The position numbers were made by a program, and so were the translations under genes. Below the pieces are notes generated by a model. That model was not told the origin of the DNA and did no database searches. It saw only the letters and a list, made by a program, of their open reading frames with translations. A stretch of 64,000 nt of DNA, taken from positions 2,595,001-2,659,000 of the forward strand of contig NZ_AP027741.1 of the NCBI RefSeq assembly GCF_030296755.1. The letters run 5' to 3'. This DNA is from Methylophaga marina. Lineage in GTDB: Bacteria; Pseudomonadota; Gammaproteobacteria; Nitrosococcales; Methylophagaceae. Of the stretch, positions 1 to 14,779 are shown in pieces (the stretch's first letter is position 1; each line of letters starts with the position of its first letter).

Positions 1-208
1 ACCACTATTTCTCTTTACGTGATACATACTGGATAGCTTATTTGATAAGTAAGTTACTCAGTGTTTATACACTGCTCTTTAACAAAACGGAAAGAAGTAA
101 CAAGGCAGAATGAAATACTGTAGTGATACAGCGTGACATTCTAAGTAAAGAAAAACTTATGTCGCAATAAGATAGACAATATGACTTCAAGTTAATTTGG
201 GGTTATAT
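1..208 (+). other. 16S-23S internal transcribed spacer (3' part)
   Basis: This is the spacer immediately upstream of the 23S rRNA; the 16S gene lies outside the window. No tRNA is visible in this part. Positions 73-85 read tgctctttaacaa, the boxA-type antitermination element usual in proteobacterial rRNA spacers. The last bases (199-214) are complementary to 3095-3111 beyond the 23S 3' end, giving the long processing stem that RNase III normally cuts. Confidence 0.8.
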
Positions 209-3103
<2,895 letters not shown>

Positions 3104-3197
3104 ATAACCCCAAGGGAACTTGGGGAGTTGCGACCTCTTTACGCAATATCTTGTTACCGATTTCCGAGAGTCAGTTTAGAACTGACTATGCCAGTTA

Positions 3198-3316
3198 TGC
3201 CTGGCGGCCATAGCGAGTTGGCCCCACCTGATCCCATCCCGAACTCAGAAGTGAAACGACTTAGCGCCGATGATAGTGTGGGAGTTCCCATGTGAAAGTA
3301 GGTCACTGCCAGGCTT
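3198..3316 (+). rRNA. rrf: 5S ribosomal RNA
   Basis: About 119 nt, beginning TGCCTGGCGGCC and ending CTGCCAGGCTT, so that the two ends pair as helix I. The internal CCGAACTCAGAAGTGAAACG block is the conserved loop B/C region of bacterial 5S rRNA. It lies 94 bp after the 23S rRNA with no tRNA between, and is followed directly by a terminator. Confidence 0.97.
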
Positions 3317-3327
3317 TAATATAAAAT

Positions 3328-3358
3328 AAGCCCATCCAAACGGATGGGCTTTTTTTAT
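3328..3358 (+). terminator. rho-independent terminator of the rRNA operon
   Basis: The arms AAGCCCATCC and GGATGGGCTT surround a short AAAC loop and are followed by seven T residues. It lies 11 bp after the 5S rRNA, so it ends the rrn transcript. Confidence 0.92.
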
Positions 3359-3408
3359 ATCTAAAACCCTGACATGACTTCTCTTGATTTAAGTAAAGCC
3401 CCATGTGA

Positions 3409-3563
3409 CCGCCATCGCTCCTGCATTGGCGGCATACCGTCCATCTATGGACATAACAAAAACGTCAGGAACGTTTTTGGACGACCAAAGGGAACTTGCG
3501 TAGCGATTTGCCCCTGGAATAGGGCAAACAAAGTAGGTCACCGATAACGGCTCCTGTGTTATC
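3409..3563. repeat. cluster of five small inverted repeats
   Basis: Five dyads follow one another: 3409-3432 (CCGCCA/TGGCGG), 3439-3452 (GTCCAT/ATGGAC), 3458-3478 (AAAAACGT/ACGTTTTT), 3507-3528 (TTTGCCC/GGGCAAA) and 3543-3563 (GATAAC/GTTATC). None has the T-run of a terminator. They could be a structured RNA, a palindromic repeat element or remnants of rRNA-operon flanking sequence; I do not recognise the family. Confidence 0.5.
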
Positions 3564-3801
3564 GCCATACATGACATCCCTGTAAATAACCGCCAGGCTT
3601 TTTTTATTATCTGCCGTTCAGACGTGTATACGTGAACGAAGTAACTGCCAATGGATTATGCATTTAAACTGAATGGGGTAGGAGCAAATTGAGACTGCCC
3701 TAAATTTCATAGGCTCCCTAAAAAGTCGATATGAATGGTGTAATTCTCGACTTGTACTAACTCACAGTATTTCAGCCAAGCTATTTTGATTAGTCAGTTT
3801 A

Positions 3802-3832
3802 CTGACAGGAATAGAAAAACTGTTGGTATAAT
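3802..3832 (+). promoter_or_regulatory. probable sigma-70 promoter of rho
   Basis: A perfect TATAAT (3827-3832) is preceded by TGG, making an extended -10 (TGnTATAAT). A weak -35, CTGACA, lies at 3802-3807 with a 19-base spacer. Transcription would start near 3839 and give a leader of about 165 nt before rho. A long leader is expected in a gene that terminates its own transcript, but autoregulation is not shown by the sequence. Confidence 0.5.
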
Positions 3833-4003
3833 TAGCTTTTATTTCTAACATCGCGATATTTTGTACATAAAACTAGACGCCAGTCTTTATTACTGTTATT
3901 CTTACTTGCAGTTTTTAAAACCCCTCCAAAATTAAGTTAATTCAACTCATCAATCGGTGTGTTCAAGGCATTTCTATATCAAAATCCCATTCTTAGGTAA
4001 TAC

Positions 4004-5263
4004 ATGAATCTGACAGAACTGAAAAAGCAGTCAGCTGCTGAATTAATGGAACTGGCTCTCTCCATGAATCTTGAGGGCTTAGCAAGAAACCGAAAACAAG
4101 AACTTATCTTTGCCATAGTCAAAGCGCACTCTAAACAAGGCGAAGATGTTATCACTACAGGTGTATTAGAACTCTTACCAGATGGTTTTGGTTTTTTAAG
4201 ATCACCCGAAGATTCCTACGTTGCAGGTCCTGATGATGTTTATGTCTCACCTAGCCAGATTCGTCGTTTCCACCTTAGAACTGGCGACACAATAAAAGGT
4301 AAAATTCGTCCACCCAAAGATAGTGAGCGTTATTTTGCCTTGGTTAAAGTAGAAGAAATTAACTACGAAAAACCTGATAAGTCTAGAAATAAAGTCCCTT
4401 TTGAAAATCTTACGCCGCTCTTCCCCAATGAACGTTTTACATTAGAGCGGGGGAATGGAAGTACTGAAGACCTGACAGCACGTGTTATTGATCTTGCTTC
4501 ACCACTAGGCAAAGGACAACGTGGTTTGATTGTTGCTCCGCCTAAATCAGGTAAGACAATGATCATGCAGTCAATCGCACAGTCAATTGCCTCTAACTAT
4601 CCTGATAGTGATCTGATTGTGTTGCTGATTGATGAGCGTCCTGAAGAAGTCACGGAAATGCAACGATCTGTCAGAGGTGAAGTGGTCTCCAGTACGTTCG
4701 ATGAGCCTGCCTCACGACACGTACAGGTTGCTGAAATGGTGATCGAGAAAGCGAAGCGCCTTGTTGAGCATAAACATGACGTTGTTATCTTACTTGACTC
4801 AATCACTAGACTCGCCCGTGCTTATAACACTGTTTCACCATCATCGGGTAAGGTTTTGACTGGTGGTGTTGATGCCAATGCCTTACAACGCCCGAAGCGT
4901 TTCTTTGGTGCGGCTCGAAATATTGAAGAAGGTGGCAGCTTGACAATCATTGCCACAGCCCTGATTGAAACTGGCTCTCGAATGGATGAAGTCATCTTCG
5001 AAGAGTTCAAGGGTACTGGTAATATGGAAGTATTGCTGGAACGTAAACTTGCTGATCGTAGAATGTATCCTGCCATCAATGTGACACGTTCAGGCACGCG
5101 TCGTGAAGAACTGCTGACAACAGAAGAAGATCTCCAAAAACTTTGGATCTTGAGAAAAATTATTGCTCAGATGGAACCTGTTGAAGCCATGGAATTCTTG
5201 ATGGATAGGTTAAAATCGACGAAAACAAATGTTGAGTTTTTTGATTCAATGAAACAGGGGTAA
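4004..5263 (+). CDS. rho: transcription termination factor Rho
   Basis: Hexameric RNA-dependent ATPase/helicase that ends transcription. At 419 residues it has exactly the length of E. coli Rho. The N-terminal helical domain (about 1-47) is followed by a cold-shock-type RNA-binding fold with GFGFLR at 61-66. The RecA-like ATPase core has Walker A APPKSGKT (178-185) and Walker B DVVILLD (259-265). The ATG follows an AGG-containing ribosome site. It stands between the rRNA operon and miaA and probably has its own promoter at 3802-3832. Nothing is missing; the call is secure. Confidence 0.98.
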   Translation: MNLTELKKQSAAELMELALSMNLEGLARNRKQELIFAIVKAHSKQGEDVITTGVLELLPDGFGFLRSPEDSYVAGPDDVYVSPSQIRRFHLRTGDTIKGKIRPPKDSERYFALVKVEEINYEKPDKSRNKVPFENLTPLFPNERFTLERGNGSTEDLTARVIDLASPLGKGQRGLIVAPPKSGKTMIMQSIAQSIASNYPDSDLIVLLIDERPEEVTEMQRSVRGEVVSSTFDEPASRHVQVAEMVIEKAKRLVEHKHDVVILLDSITRLARAYNTVSPSSGKVLTGGVDANALQRPKRFFGAARNIEEGGSLTIIATALIETGSRMDEVIFEEFKGTGNMEVLLERKLADRRMYPAINVTRSGTRREELLTTEEDLQKLWILRKIIAQMEPVEAMEFLMDRLKSTKTNVEFFDSMKQG

Positions 5264-5272
5264 TCAAACTCT

Positions 5273-6217
5273 GTGCTTCCACCCGCCATATTTATTATGG
5301 GGCCTACAGCAGCTGGAAAAACAGATATTGCTATCGCCCTTGCAAAGAAGTATCCAGTAGAGATCATCAGTGTCGATTCCGCGCTTGTCTATAAAGGCAT
5401 GGATATCGGCACTGCAAAACCAAATCGTTCCGTTCTAAGCCACTATCCTCATCATTTAGTTGATATTGTCGAACCTCATGAGCCTTATTCTGCTGGTCAA
5501 TTCAAAGAAGACGCCCTCAATCTGATGGCTGATATTTCCGCCAGAGGTAAAGTTCCTTTATTGGTTGGCGGAACAATGCTCTATTTCAGAAGTCTTCAAT
5601 ATGGACTTGCTGACTTGCCCCCAGCAAATATGCTTATCAGAGAAAAGCTAAATCTGGAAATTCAGCAATTGGGCATTGAAGCCTTACACAATCGGTTAAA
5701 AGAAATCGACCCAGTCTCAGCAGCACGAATACACATTAATGATCCACAGCGTTTACAACGTGCTCTGGAAGTGTATGAAGTATCGGGTAAAAGTCTGACT
5801 GAATTGACTCAAGCAAGCCATGATAGTTTTGACTATAAAGTCACTAAGATCATTGTTTCACCATTTGATAGAGCCATTCTTCACAACAGAATAGCTGAGC
5901 GATACCAGACAATGATGAATGCAGGCTTTATTGAAGAAGTGAAAACATTATTTAATCGAAATGACTGTCATGCGAACTTACCATCAATACGTGCAGTCGG
6001 TTACCGGCAGGCATGGTCATATCTTGAAGGTAAGTACGATTATGATGAATTTGTTTATCGTGCAATTGTTGCCACACGTCAGATGGCGAAACGCCAGCTA
6101 ACCTGGTTACGATCCCAGAATGATGGAATCTGGTTTGATAGTGGTTTAGCCTTGCCTATCAATGATGTAGAACGATACTTAACAGAGCAAGTACCCGAGT
6201 TGACGAATAATGCTTGA
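5273..6217 (+). CDS. miaA: tRNA dimethylallyltransferase MiaA
   Basis: Transfers a dimethylallyl group to A37 of tRNAs that read UNN codons, the first step to ms2i6A. The protein is 314 residues. The P-loop GPTAAGKT is at 10-17 and the conserved DSALVYKGMDIGTAKP segment follows from about 35. The likely start is GTG at 5273, ten bases after the rho stop; no better in-frame ATG precedes the P-loop. It heads the conserved gammaproteobacterial order miaA-hfq-hflX-hflK-hflC. Confidence 0.97.
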   Translation: MLPPAIFIMGPTAAGKTDIAIALAKKYPVEIISVDSALVYKGMDIGTAKPNRSVLSHYPHHLVDIVEPHEPYSAGQFKEDALNLMADISARGKVPLLVGGTMLYFRSLQYGLADLPPANMLIREKLNLEIQQLGIEALHNRLKEIDPVSAARIHINDPQRLQRALEVYEVSGKSLTELTQASHDSFDYKVTKIIVSPFDRAILHNRIAERYQTMMNAGFIEEVKTLFNRNDCHANLPSIRAVGYRQAWSYLEGKYDYDEFVYRAIVATRQMAKRQLTWLRSQNDGIWFDSGLALPINDVERYLTEQVPELTNNA

Positions 6218-6241
6218 CGATTCTGTTAAGGCTTTTAGAAT
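6214..6241 (+). promoter_or_regulatory. probable promoter of hfq
   Basis: TTGACG (6214-6219) and TAGAAT (6236-6241) are separated by 16 bases. The -35 overlaps the last codons of miaA, and hfq starts about 40 bp further on. An internal hfq promoter near or within miaA is known in E. coli; here the assignment rests on sequence match only. Confidence 0.45.
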
Positions 6242-6286
6242 GAGATATTAAACAGTCAAAAATAATAACAATATATGGAGTGAAAG

Positions 6287-6511
6287 ATGGCAAAAGCACA
6301 GACTCTTCAGGACCCTTTCTTGAATGCTTTAAGAAAAGAAAATATTCCAGTTTCTATTTATTTAGTAAACGGTATCAAACTTCAAGGTCAGATTGATTCC
6401 TTCGATCAGTTTGTCATCTTACTTAAAAACTCTGTCAATCAAATGGTATACAAGCATGCTATATCAACTATCGTGCCTGCACGTAATGTTAATGTTAACC
6501 AAGAAGAATAG
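6287..6511 (+). CDS. hfq: RNA chaperone Hfq
   Basis: Sm-like hexameric RNA chaperone that pairs small RNAs with mRNAs. The 74-residue protein has both Sm motifs, including the QDPFLNALR start, the [11 protein letters not shown] segment and the [10 protein letters not shown] segment with the conserved KH. The C-terminal tail is very short compared with the 102-residue E. coli protein, as in many other gammaproteobacteria. The start has a good GGAGTG ribosome site. It sits between miaA and hflX and may be transcribed from its own promoter in the miaA end. Confidence 0.97.
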   Translation: MAKAQTLQDPFLNALRKENIPVSIYLVNGIKLQGQIDSFDQFVILLKNSVNQMVYKHAISTIVPARNVNVNQEE

Positions 6512-6521
6512 GAGTATTTGA

Positions 6522-7667
6522 TTGTTCGACAGACCGGATATTCAAACAGCTTTCGATGATGCGTCAGAGAAAGAAGCTGTTGTCTTGGTTCATCTGAATT
6601 TTAATGATCCAGATTACGATGATTCTCAACAAGAGTTTATTGAATTAGTTGGCTCAACAGGTGCAGCGATTGCAGCGATTATTCAAGGAAAACGCCACCG
6701 CCCCGATCCTAAATTTTTTGCTGGTAGTGGTAAAGTTGATGAAATTGCAGAACATGTTCATGCCTCGCATGCAGCCTTAGTCATTTTTAACCATGAGTTG
6801 TCACCTAGTCAGGAAAGAAATCTTGAGCAGAAACTCAAATGCAGGGTGCTGGGCAGAACAGGTCTGATATTGGATATTTTTGCCAGAAGAGCACGTTCTC
6901 ATGAAGGTAAACTCCAAGTTGAACTAGCCCAACTTCAGCATTTATCAACGCGACTAGTTCGAGGCTGGACTCACCTTGAGCGGCAAAAAGGTGGTATCGG
7001 ATTGCGTGGACCTGGTGAAACACAGCTGGAGACAGACCGACGCTTACTAGGCCAACGTATCAAGTCACTTAAGAAGCGTTTGGGTAAAGTTCAGTCACAA
7101 CGGGAGCAAGGCCGACGTTCACGACAGCGAGGCGGTGTACCTGTTGTGTCCCTGGTTGGTTACACAAACGTAGGCAAGTCCACATTATTTAACAAAATGA
7201 CATCAGCTAAAGTTTATGCTGATGACCGATTATTTGCGACATTAGACCCAACTTTAAGAAGAGTTAAGCTACAAGAAACCGAACTCCTCATCATGGCAGA
7301 CACGGTCGGTTTTATACGTGATTTACCTCATGATCTCGTCGAGTCATTTAGTTCGACACTTGAAGAGACGCGTGATGCTGAACTGCTGCTACACGTCGTT
7401 GATTGTGGCGCGAATGATCGTGATGATCTTATTCATCATGTGAATGAGGTTTTAAAACAAATCGAAGCTGATGAAGTCCGCCAGGTAATTATTTATAACA
7501 AAATAGATAAGGTCGATGATATTTCACCGCGCATCGATAGAGATGATAAGGGTAATATTAACCGTATTTGGTTGTCAGCAAGAACAGGTGAAGGGCTGGA
7601 ATTGTTACGAGATGCCCTACATGAATATTTTCCAGAAGAATCACTTTCTGAATATGTTGATGCCTAG
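6522..7667 (+). CDS. hflX: GTPase HflX
   Basis: Ribosome-associated GTPase that splits or rescues stalled 70S ribosomes. The 381-residue protein has an N-terminal HflX domain, a basic linker rich in Arg and Gln, and a GTPase domain with G1 GYTNVGKST at 213-221, G3 DTVGF, and G4 NKID. The start is a TTG at 6522 with a clear TAGGAG ribosome site at 6509-6514, which decides it over later ATGs. It lies 10 bp after hfq. It is somewhat shorter than the E. coli protein at the C-terminus. Confidence 0.95.
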   Translation: MFDRPDIQTAFDDASEKEAVVLVHLNFNDPDYDDSQQEFIELVGSTGAAIAAIIQGKRHRPDPKFFAGSGKVDEIAEHVHASHAALVIFNHELSPSQERNLEQKLKCRVLGRTGLILDIFARRARSHEGKLQVELAQLQHLSTRLVRGWTHLERQKGGIGLRGPGETQLETDRRLLGQRIKSLKKRLGKVQSQREQGRRSRQRGGVPVVSLVGYTNVGKSTLFNKMTSAKVYADDRLFATLDPTLRRVKLQETELLIMADTVGFIRDLPHDLVESFSSTLEETRDAELLLHVVDCGANDRDDLIHHVNEVLKQIEADEVRQVIIYNKIDKVDDISPRIDRDDKGNINRIWLSARTGEGLELLRDALHEYFPEESLSEYVDA

Positions 7668-7754
7668 ATACGGTTTTGGTTGCTTATAGTGACCATGTCC
7701 GTAAAATAGGCGTGTTTGAAATAAATTCTCTGTTTTTTCAATTTGGAGAGCTAC

Positions 7755-8951
7755 ATGGCTTGGAATGAACCCGGAAACGGTGGTAAAGACCCGTGGGGTA
7801 ATCGTGGCAATGATGGGCCACCTGATTTAGACGAAGTTATCCAGAATATGCAACGTAAGCTTGGTGGCATTTTTGGTGGTAAAGGTAATAATAACAATAA
7901 CAACTCATCAGGTCGGGGCGGTTTCTTTGGTTTTGGTTTGATTGCCATAATTGCTTTTCTGGTGTGGATCGCCTCAGGGATATACATAGTCGACCCAGCT
8001 GAGCGTGGCGTTGTTCTTCGTTTTGGTCAATATGCCACTACAACTATGCCTGGACCACATTGGCATCTGCCGAGCCCAATTGAAAAAGTAGAAGTGGTCA
8101 ACGTTGAAGAAATTCGTACAGCTGAGATTGGTTACAGAAGCGGTGGTAGTCGAGGTGGTGGCACCATTCACTCTGAGTCACTGATGTTAACTAAAGACGA
8201 AAATATTATTGATCTCAAGATTGCCGTACAGTACAGAGTACAAGATGCACCGGCGTATCTTTTCAACGTCAGAAATCCTGATGTTATTTTGCGTCAAATG
8301 ATGGAAAGTGCAGTACGTGAAACAGTAGGGCGTTCAAATATGGACTTCGTCTTAACTGAAGGTAGAAGCGCGATCGCTAACAGTACTGAGCAACTCTTAC
8401 AGACAATGCTTGATTCGCATGAAATGGGCTTGTTAGTCACAAGTGTGAATATGCAAGATGTTCAGCCACCCGAGCAAGTTCAAGCAGCATTTGCTGACGT
8501 AGTAAAAGCTCGCGAAGACGAAGTTCGTCAAAAGAATCAGGCAGAAGCCTATTCAAATGATATCTTGCCAAAAGCCAGAGGTAGAGCGTTTAGAATTGTT
8601 CAAGAGGCTGAGGCATATAAGAGTCAAGTTATTGCAAAAGCAGAGGGTGATGCGAGCCGTTTCACTCAAGTCATGACGGAGTTTAATAAAGCACCCGACA
8701 TTACAGCTGAGAGACTATACCTTGATACAATGGAATCCGTGTTTTCTAAGAGCCAAAAAGTGATGGTTGATATGGAAAATGGCGGTAGTAATGTACTTTA
8801 TCTACCATTAGACCGCATGAATCGTCGTAACAGCAGTCCAACACAACTGGATTTAGATAGCTTTAATTATCCGTCATCTACGTCGGCTAATACTTCATCT
8901 TCAAACAAAAGCTCATCAAGCGATGATGCTCGTAGCAGAGGAGGTCGCTAA
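7755..8951 (+). CDS. hflK: FtsH protease modulator HflK
   Basis: Membrane SPFH-family protein that forms a complex with HflC and surrounds and regulates the FtsH protease. The protein is about 398 residues. It has a Gly/Asn-rich cytoplasmic N-terminus (GNGGKDPWGNRGNDGPPDLDE), one membrane segment around residues 56-76, then the band-7/SPFH domain, an Ala/Glu-rich coiled coil and a Ser-rich tail. I prefer the ATG at 7755, preceded by GGAGAG, over an upstream in-frame TTG at 7743. Its stop is directly followed by the hflC start. Confidence 0.95.
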   Translation: MAWNEPGNGGKDPWGNRGNDGPPDLDEVIQNMQRKLGGIFGGKGNNNNNNSSGRGGFFGFGLIAIIAFLVWIASGIYIVDPAERGVVLRFGQYATTTMPGPHWHLPSPIEKVEVVNVEEIRTAEIGYRSGGSRGGGTIHSESLMLTKDENIIDLKIAVQYRVQDAPAYLFNVRNPDVILRQMMESAVRETVGRSNMDFVLTEGRSAIANSTEQLLQTMLDSHEMGLLVTSVNMQDVQPPEQVQAAFADVVKAREDEVRQKNQAEAYSNDILPKARGRAFRIVQEAEAYKSQVIAKAEGDASRFTQVMTEFNKAPDITAERLYLDTMESVFSKSQKVMVDMENGGSNVLYLPLDRMNRRNSSPTQLDLDSFNYPSSTSANTSSSNKSSSSDDARSRGGR

Positions 8952-9824
8952 ATGAGTTCCCGTTTGACACTGATTTTAATTTTACTGGCACTAGCCGTCA
9001 TCACTTTATCATCATCTATTTTTGTTGTTGATGAGCGTCAAAAAGTACTTCTGCTCAGATTAGGTCAGATTGAAAAGGCTGACTTTAAGCCAGGTATTCA
9101 TTTCAAAACACCTTTTGTCACAGATGTTCGTAAGTTTGATGCTCGTGAAATGGCACTCGACGCACAACCTGCTAGATACCTGACAGGTGAGAAAAAGAAT
9201 GTCATAGTCGACTCTTTCATCATTTGGCGTATCAGCGATGTGGCAACCTATTTCAGATCCATGAGTGGTGACGAAGACCGTGCGGCATCGCGATTATCAC
9301 AAATAATCAAGGATGGTTTGCGTGCAGAGTTTGGACGTAAGACAATTCAAGAAGTCGTGTCTGGTGACCGTGTGGCAATGGTTCAGGATATTCTGACAGA
9401 AGCTAACCGTGTAGCGGAAGGCTTTGGTATTTCTATCTCAAATGTGCGTATAAAACGTATTGATTTGCCTTCTGAAGTCAGTACATCTGTTTATACACGT
9501 ATGGAAGCTGAGCGTGAACGTGTTGCAAAAGAGCTGCGTTCACAAGGTGCTGAAGAAGCGGAAAAAATTCGTTCAGATGCTGATCGTCAGCGTGCCGTTA
9601 TTATTGCCGAAGCAAGACGTCAAGCAGAAGAGTTACGTGGTGAAGGTGACGCTAAAGCCACGGATATCTATGCTAGAGCATTCGGTGAAAATGAAGAGTT
9701 CTATTCCTTATATCGTCGACTATCAGCATATAAAAATGTGTTTAATGGTGACGACATGCTGGTCATTGAACCCAAAGGTGACTTCTTCAAACGTTTTAAC
9801 GATGCTGAACTCCCTGTGAAGTGA
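8952..9824 (+). CDS. hflC: FtsH protease modulator HflC
   Basis: Partner of HflK in the SPFH ring around FtsH. The 290-residue protein has an N-terminal membrane anchor (about 4-24), then VVDERQKVLLLRLG and the band-7 domain, and a Glu/Arg/Ala-rich coiled-coil region near 170-230. The ATG immediately follows the hflK stop codon, so the two are translationally coupled. Length and order fit the family. Confidence 0.96.
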   Translation: MSSRLTLILILLALAVITLSSSIFVVDERQKVLLLRLGQIEKADFKPGIHFKTPFVTDVRKFDAREMALDAQPARYLTGEKKNVIVDSFIIWRISDVATYFRSMSGDEDRAASRLSQIIKDGLRAEFGRKTIQEVVSGDRVAMVQDILTEANRVAEGFGISISNVRIKRIDLPSEVSTSVYTRMEAERERVAKELRSQGAEEAEKIRSDADRQRAVIIAEARRQAEELRGEGDAKATDIYARAFGENEEFYSLYRRLSAYKNVFNGDDMLVIEPKGDFFKRFNDAELPVK

Positions 9825-10018
9825 GCGGAGAATTAGGCCATAGTCTTCTCGTAGCAACGGCATTAGTACTGATTATCGAAGGTTTAATGCCGTTTCTCAA
9901 TCCGACTATGTTTAAACGCGCTTTATTACAAACGGCAAGCATGAGCGATACTCAAATTAGACTAACTGGTTTGATATGCATGCTTGTCGGTTTGATTTTT
10001 TTGTACTGGATAAATTAA
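9821..10018 (+). CDS. DUF2065 (YjeT-like) small membrane protein
   Basis: A 65-residue protein with two hydrophobic segments (about 7-25 and 45-63) and the IEGLMPFLNP motif of the DUF2065/YjeT family. Its biochemical role is not established. It overlaps the hflC stop by four bases and starts with GTG. In many proteobacteria a YjeT gene follows hflC and precedes hisZ or purA, as here, so a link to the HflKC complex is plausible but unproven. Confidence 0.85.
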   Translation: MSGELGHSLLVATALVLIIEGLMPFLNPTMFKRALLQTASMSDTQIRLTGLICMLVGLIFLYWIN

Positions 10019-10024
10019 CTCATA

Positions 10025-12502
<2,478 letters not shown>

Positions 12503-12510
12503 ACTTATAA

Positions 12511-12537
12511 AAAGCCCTCAAATGAGGGCTTTTTTTA
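12511..12537 (+). terminator. terminator between purA and the convergent dehydrogenase gene
   Basis: AAAGCCCTCA and TGAGGGCTTT pair around a two-base centre, with seven T residues after it and a run of A before it. It can act in both directions and so can serve purA and the convergent gene on the minus strand, whose stop codon lies inside it. Confidence 0.9.
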
Positions 12538-13398
12538 TGACTCTTTGGGCGAAACAGCCGCCATCAATGCTGAGTAATCAGTGTTATCAAGTCCCATATC
12601 CAGCGTTTTCTGTAGCAGTAGCTCAATGCCTCTGAGTGCACTTGTGTCCAGGCCTAGTTCGTTGGCAACGGTTAAGAAGAGGCGAGTGTCTTTTGCGAGA
12701 TGTTTGGTTGGGAAGTTGGGTGCCGAGAAATCCCTGTCCACCATTCGAGTCAGTTTTTTATCAAAAGTGGGTGCATATAGGGCACTATCACGCACAATTT
12801 TCATAAACTGTTCAGTGGCAATGCCTTCTTTTTCGACTAAGGCCAAACTCAATGCAAAGCTGGCTGTCAGGCCTGCGATTAACTGATTCATAGCGAGTTT
12901 AACAGTCGCTCCTTGTCCAATCTCGCCTATGTACTGTGGTTCATGGCCAATCAACTCAAGTAATGGCAGTGCCGTATTAAAGTCAGATTTTTCACCTGCA
13001 GCCATTAAAATTAATTTGCCACTGCCTGCCTCAGGTAAACTGCCAAGTACAGGACACTCAAGATATCGACCGCCTGTCGTTTTTACACGATTGGCAAGTT
13101 CGCGTGACTCTTCAGGTGCGATTGTGCCCATCTGTATAATCAGACAGTTTTTAAACGTCTCAGTGTTGATATCGTCCAGTACAGAGTTGATGGCTTTTGC
13201 ATCACTTAAAAAAAGTAAACAAATATCACACTGCTCAACTAGAGCTTGCGCAGATGTCGCTACAGCAGCGCCTCGAGCCTTTAACTCATCACACTTTTCA
13301 AGGCTGCGATTAAACACGACCAGTGGTTGATTCTCAGCTAATAAATGATGTGATAAGGCTTGCCCCATCAGGCCTGTTCCAATTAATCCTATTTTCAT
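12535..13398 (-). CDS. NAD(P)-dependent beta-hydroxyacid dehydrogenase (GlxR/MmsB type)
   Basis: A 287-residue member of the 3-hydroxyisobutyrate/tartronate-semialdehyde/glyoxylate reductase family. The Rossmann motif GTGLMG is at 7-12. The residues after the second strand (FNRS, 29-32) favour NADP(H). The substrate motif around 112-125 (YLECPVLGSLPEAGSGKL) and the catalytic lysine K167 in GATVKLAMNQ are present. Plant and proteobacterial GLYR-type enzymes reduce glyoxylate or succinic semialdehyde; which substrate is used here cannot be read from the sequence. It is convergent with purA and divergent from glyA. Confidence 0.88.
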   Translation of the reverse strand: MKIGLIGTGLMGQALSHHLLAENQPLVVFNRSLEKCDELKARGAAVATSAQALVEQCDICLLFLSDAKAINSVLDDINTETFKNCLIIQMGTIAPEESRELANRVKTTGGRYLECPVLGSLPEAGSGKLILMAAGEKSDFNTALPLLELIGHEPQYIGEIGQGATVKLAMNQLIAGLTASFALSLALVEKEGIATEQFMKIVRDSALYAPTFDKKLTRMVDRDFSAPNFPTKHLAKDTRLFLTVANELGLDTSALRGIELLLQKTLDMGLDNTDYSALMAAVSPKES

Positions 13399-13507
13399 AA
13401 GCTATGATTTAATCCTTATGCGAATAAAACTGTCACTATGCCATAGATGCCAGCGACGTTGTGAGATAGAATAATGTCCCATTTTACAGTAGATACAGGG
13501 GAATACT

Positions 13508-14760
13508 GTGTACAATAAAAACATGACCATCGCTGGCTTTGACGATGACGTGTTCAATGCAATCGCTGCGGAAGATAAACGTCAAGAAGATCACATCGAA
13601 CTGATCGCTTCAGAAAACTACACGAGCCCTCGTGTAATGGAAGCTCAGGGCTCATCTTTAACCAATAAATATGCTGAAGGGTATCCTGGCAAACGTTATT
13701 ATGGTGGTTGTGAACATGTTGATACAGTAGAAGCTATTGCCATTGAACGTGCGAAATCGTTGTTTGGTGCTGATTATGCTAACGTTCAGCCACACTCTGG
13801 TTCACAAGCTAATGCTGCAGTTTATCTCGCTTTATTACAAGCTGGTGATACTATTTTAGGCATGAGTCTGGCACATGGTGGTCATCTGACACATGGCGCT
13901 AAAGTCAGTGCTTCAGGAAAAATCTATAACTCAGTTTCATATGGCTTGAATGCTGAAACCGGCGAAATTGATTATGATGAAGTCGAGCGTTTAGCAAAAG
14001 AACATCAACCAAAAATGATCGTAGCTGGTTTTTCTGCCTACTCTCGTGTAGTGGATTGGCAACGTTTTCGTGATATCGCTGATGCAGTCGGCGCTTATTT
14101 ACTGGTTGATATGGCCCACGTAGCAGGGCTGGTTGCCGCAGGTTTATATCCTAACCCGGTGCAAATTGCTGATGTCACAACGACAACAACGCATAAAACA
14201 TTACGTGGTCCACGTGGTGGTTTGATTCTGGCAAAAGCCAACCCTGAGATCGAGAAAAACTTAACTCGGCTGTTTTCCCTGGTTTCCAAGGTGGTCCTTT
14301 AATGCATGTGATTGCAGCTAAAGCAATTGCCTTCAAAGAAGCCATGCTGCCTGAGTTCAAAACCTATCAGGATCAGGTCATCAAAAATGCACGTGTGATG
14401 GCTGATGTGTTTATGACACGTGGTTATGACGTTGTCTCAAATGGTACTGATGACCATTTATTCCTAGTCAGTTTTATAGAAGCTGGCCTGACAGGTAAAG
14501 ATGTCGATGCCTGGTTAGGCGCTGCTCATATCACGGTCAATAAAAATGCGGTTCCAAATGATCCACAATCACCTTTTGTGACATCAGGTATCCGTGTTGG
14601 TACACCTGCTGTGACGACTCGCGGTTTTAAAGAAGAAGAGTGTCGCGATCTGGCAAACTGGATGTGTGATGTCATTGACGCAGCGGGAAGTGAACAGGTG
14701 ATTAACGATGTGAAGAGTAAAGTAAAAGCGGTTTGTGATCGTTTGCCTGTTTACTCATAA
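13508..14760 (+). CDS. glyA: serine hydroxymethyltransferase GlyA (frameshifted in this sequence)
   Basis: PLP enzyme that interconverts serine and glycine with tetrahydrofolate; it also feeds C1 metabolism, and in serine-cycle methylotrophs carbon assimilation. The frame ends at 14302 because the run of five A at 14255-14259 appears one short. With six A the text reads [13 protein letters not shown] and joins the [15 protein letters not shown] frame to give 417 residues, exactly the E. coli length. The PLP lysine is K230 in [11 protein letters not shown]. The start is GTG at 13508, six bases after AGGGG; an ATG at 13523 is the alternative. The gene is treated as intact. Confidence 0.93.
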
Positions 14761-14779
14761 ATAACCTCACGGAAACACT

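Larger units (their letters stand above)
3359..4003. other. gene-free interval between rrn operon and rho
   Basis: No credible coding frame or tRNA was found in about 640 bp. The first part (3409-3563) carries five successive short inverted repeats. A short stretch after them (about 3586-3602, CCGCCAGGCTTTTTTTA) resembles the 5S 3' end plus a T-run. The second part is AT-rich and contains the probable rho promoter and a long rho leader. Confidence 0.6.

Noticed and set aside
1-208. tRNA gene in the 16S-23S spacer
   Set aside because: No acceptor stem, TPsiC arm or anticodon arm could be found in the visible part; one could lie further upstream outside the window.
3389-3577. 62-residue minus-strand frame after the 5S gene
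   Set aside because: It coincides with the inverted-repeat cluster, has no convincing ribosome site and no recognisable protein features.
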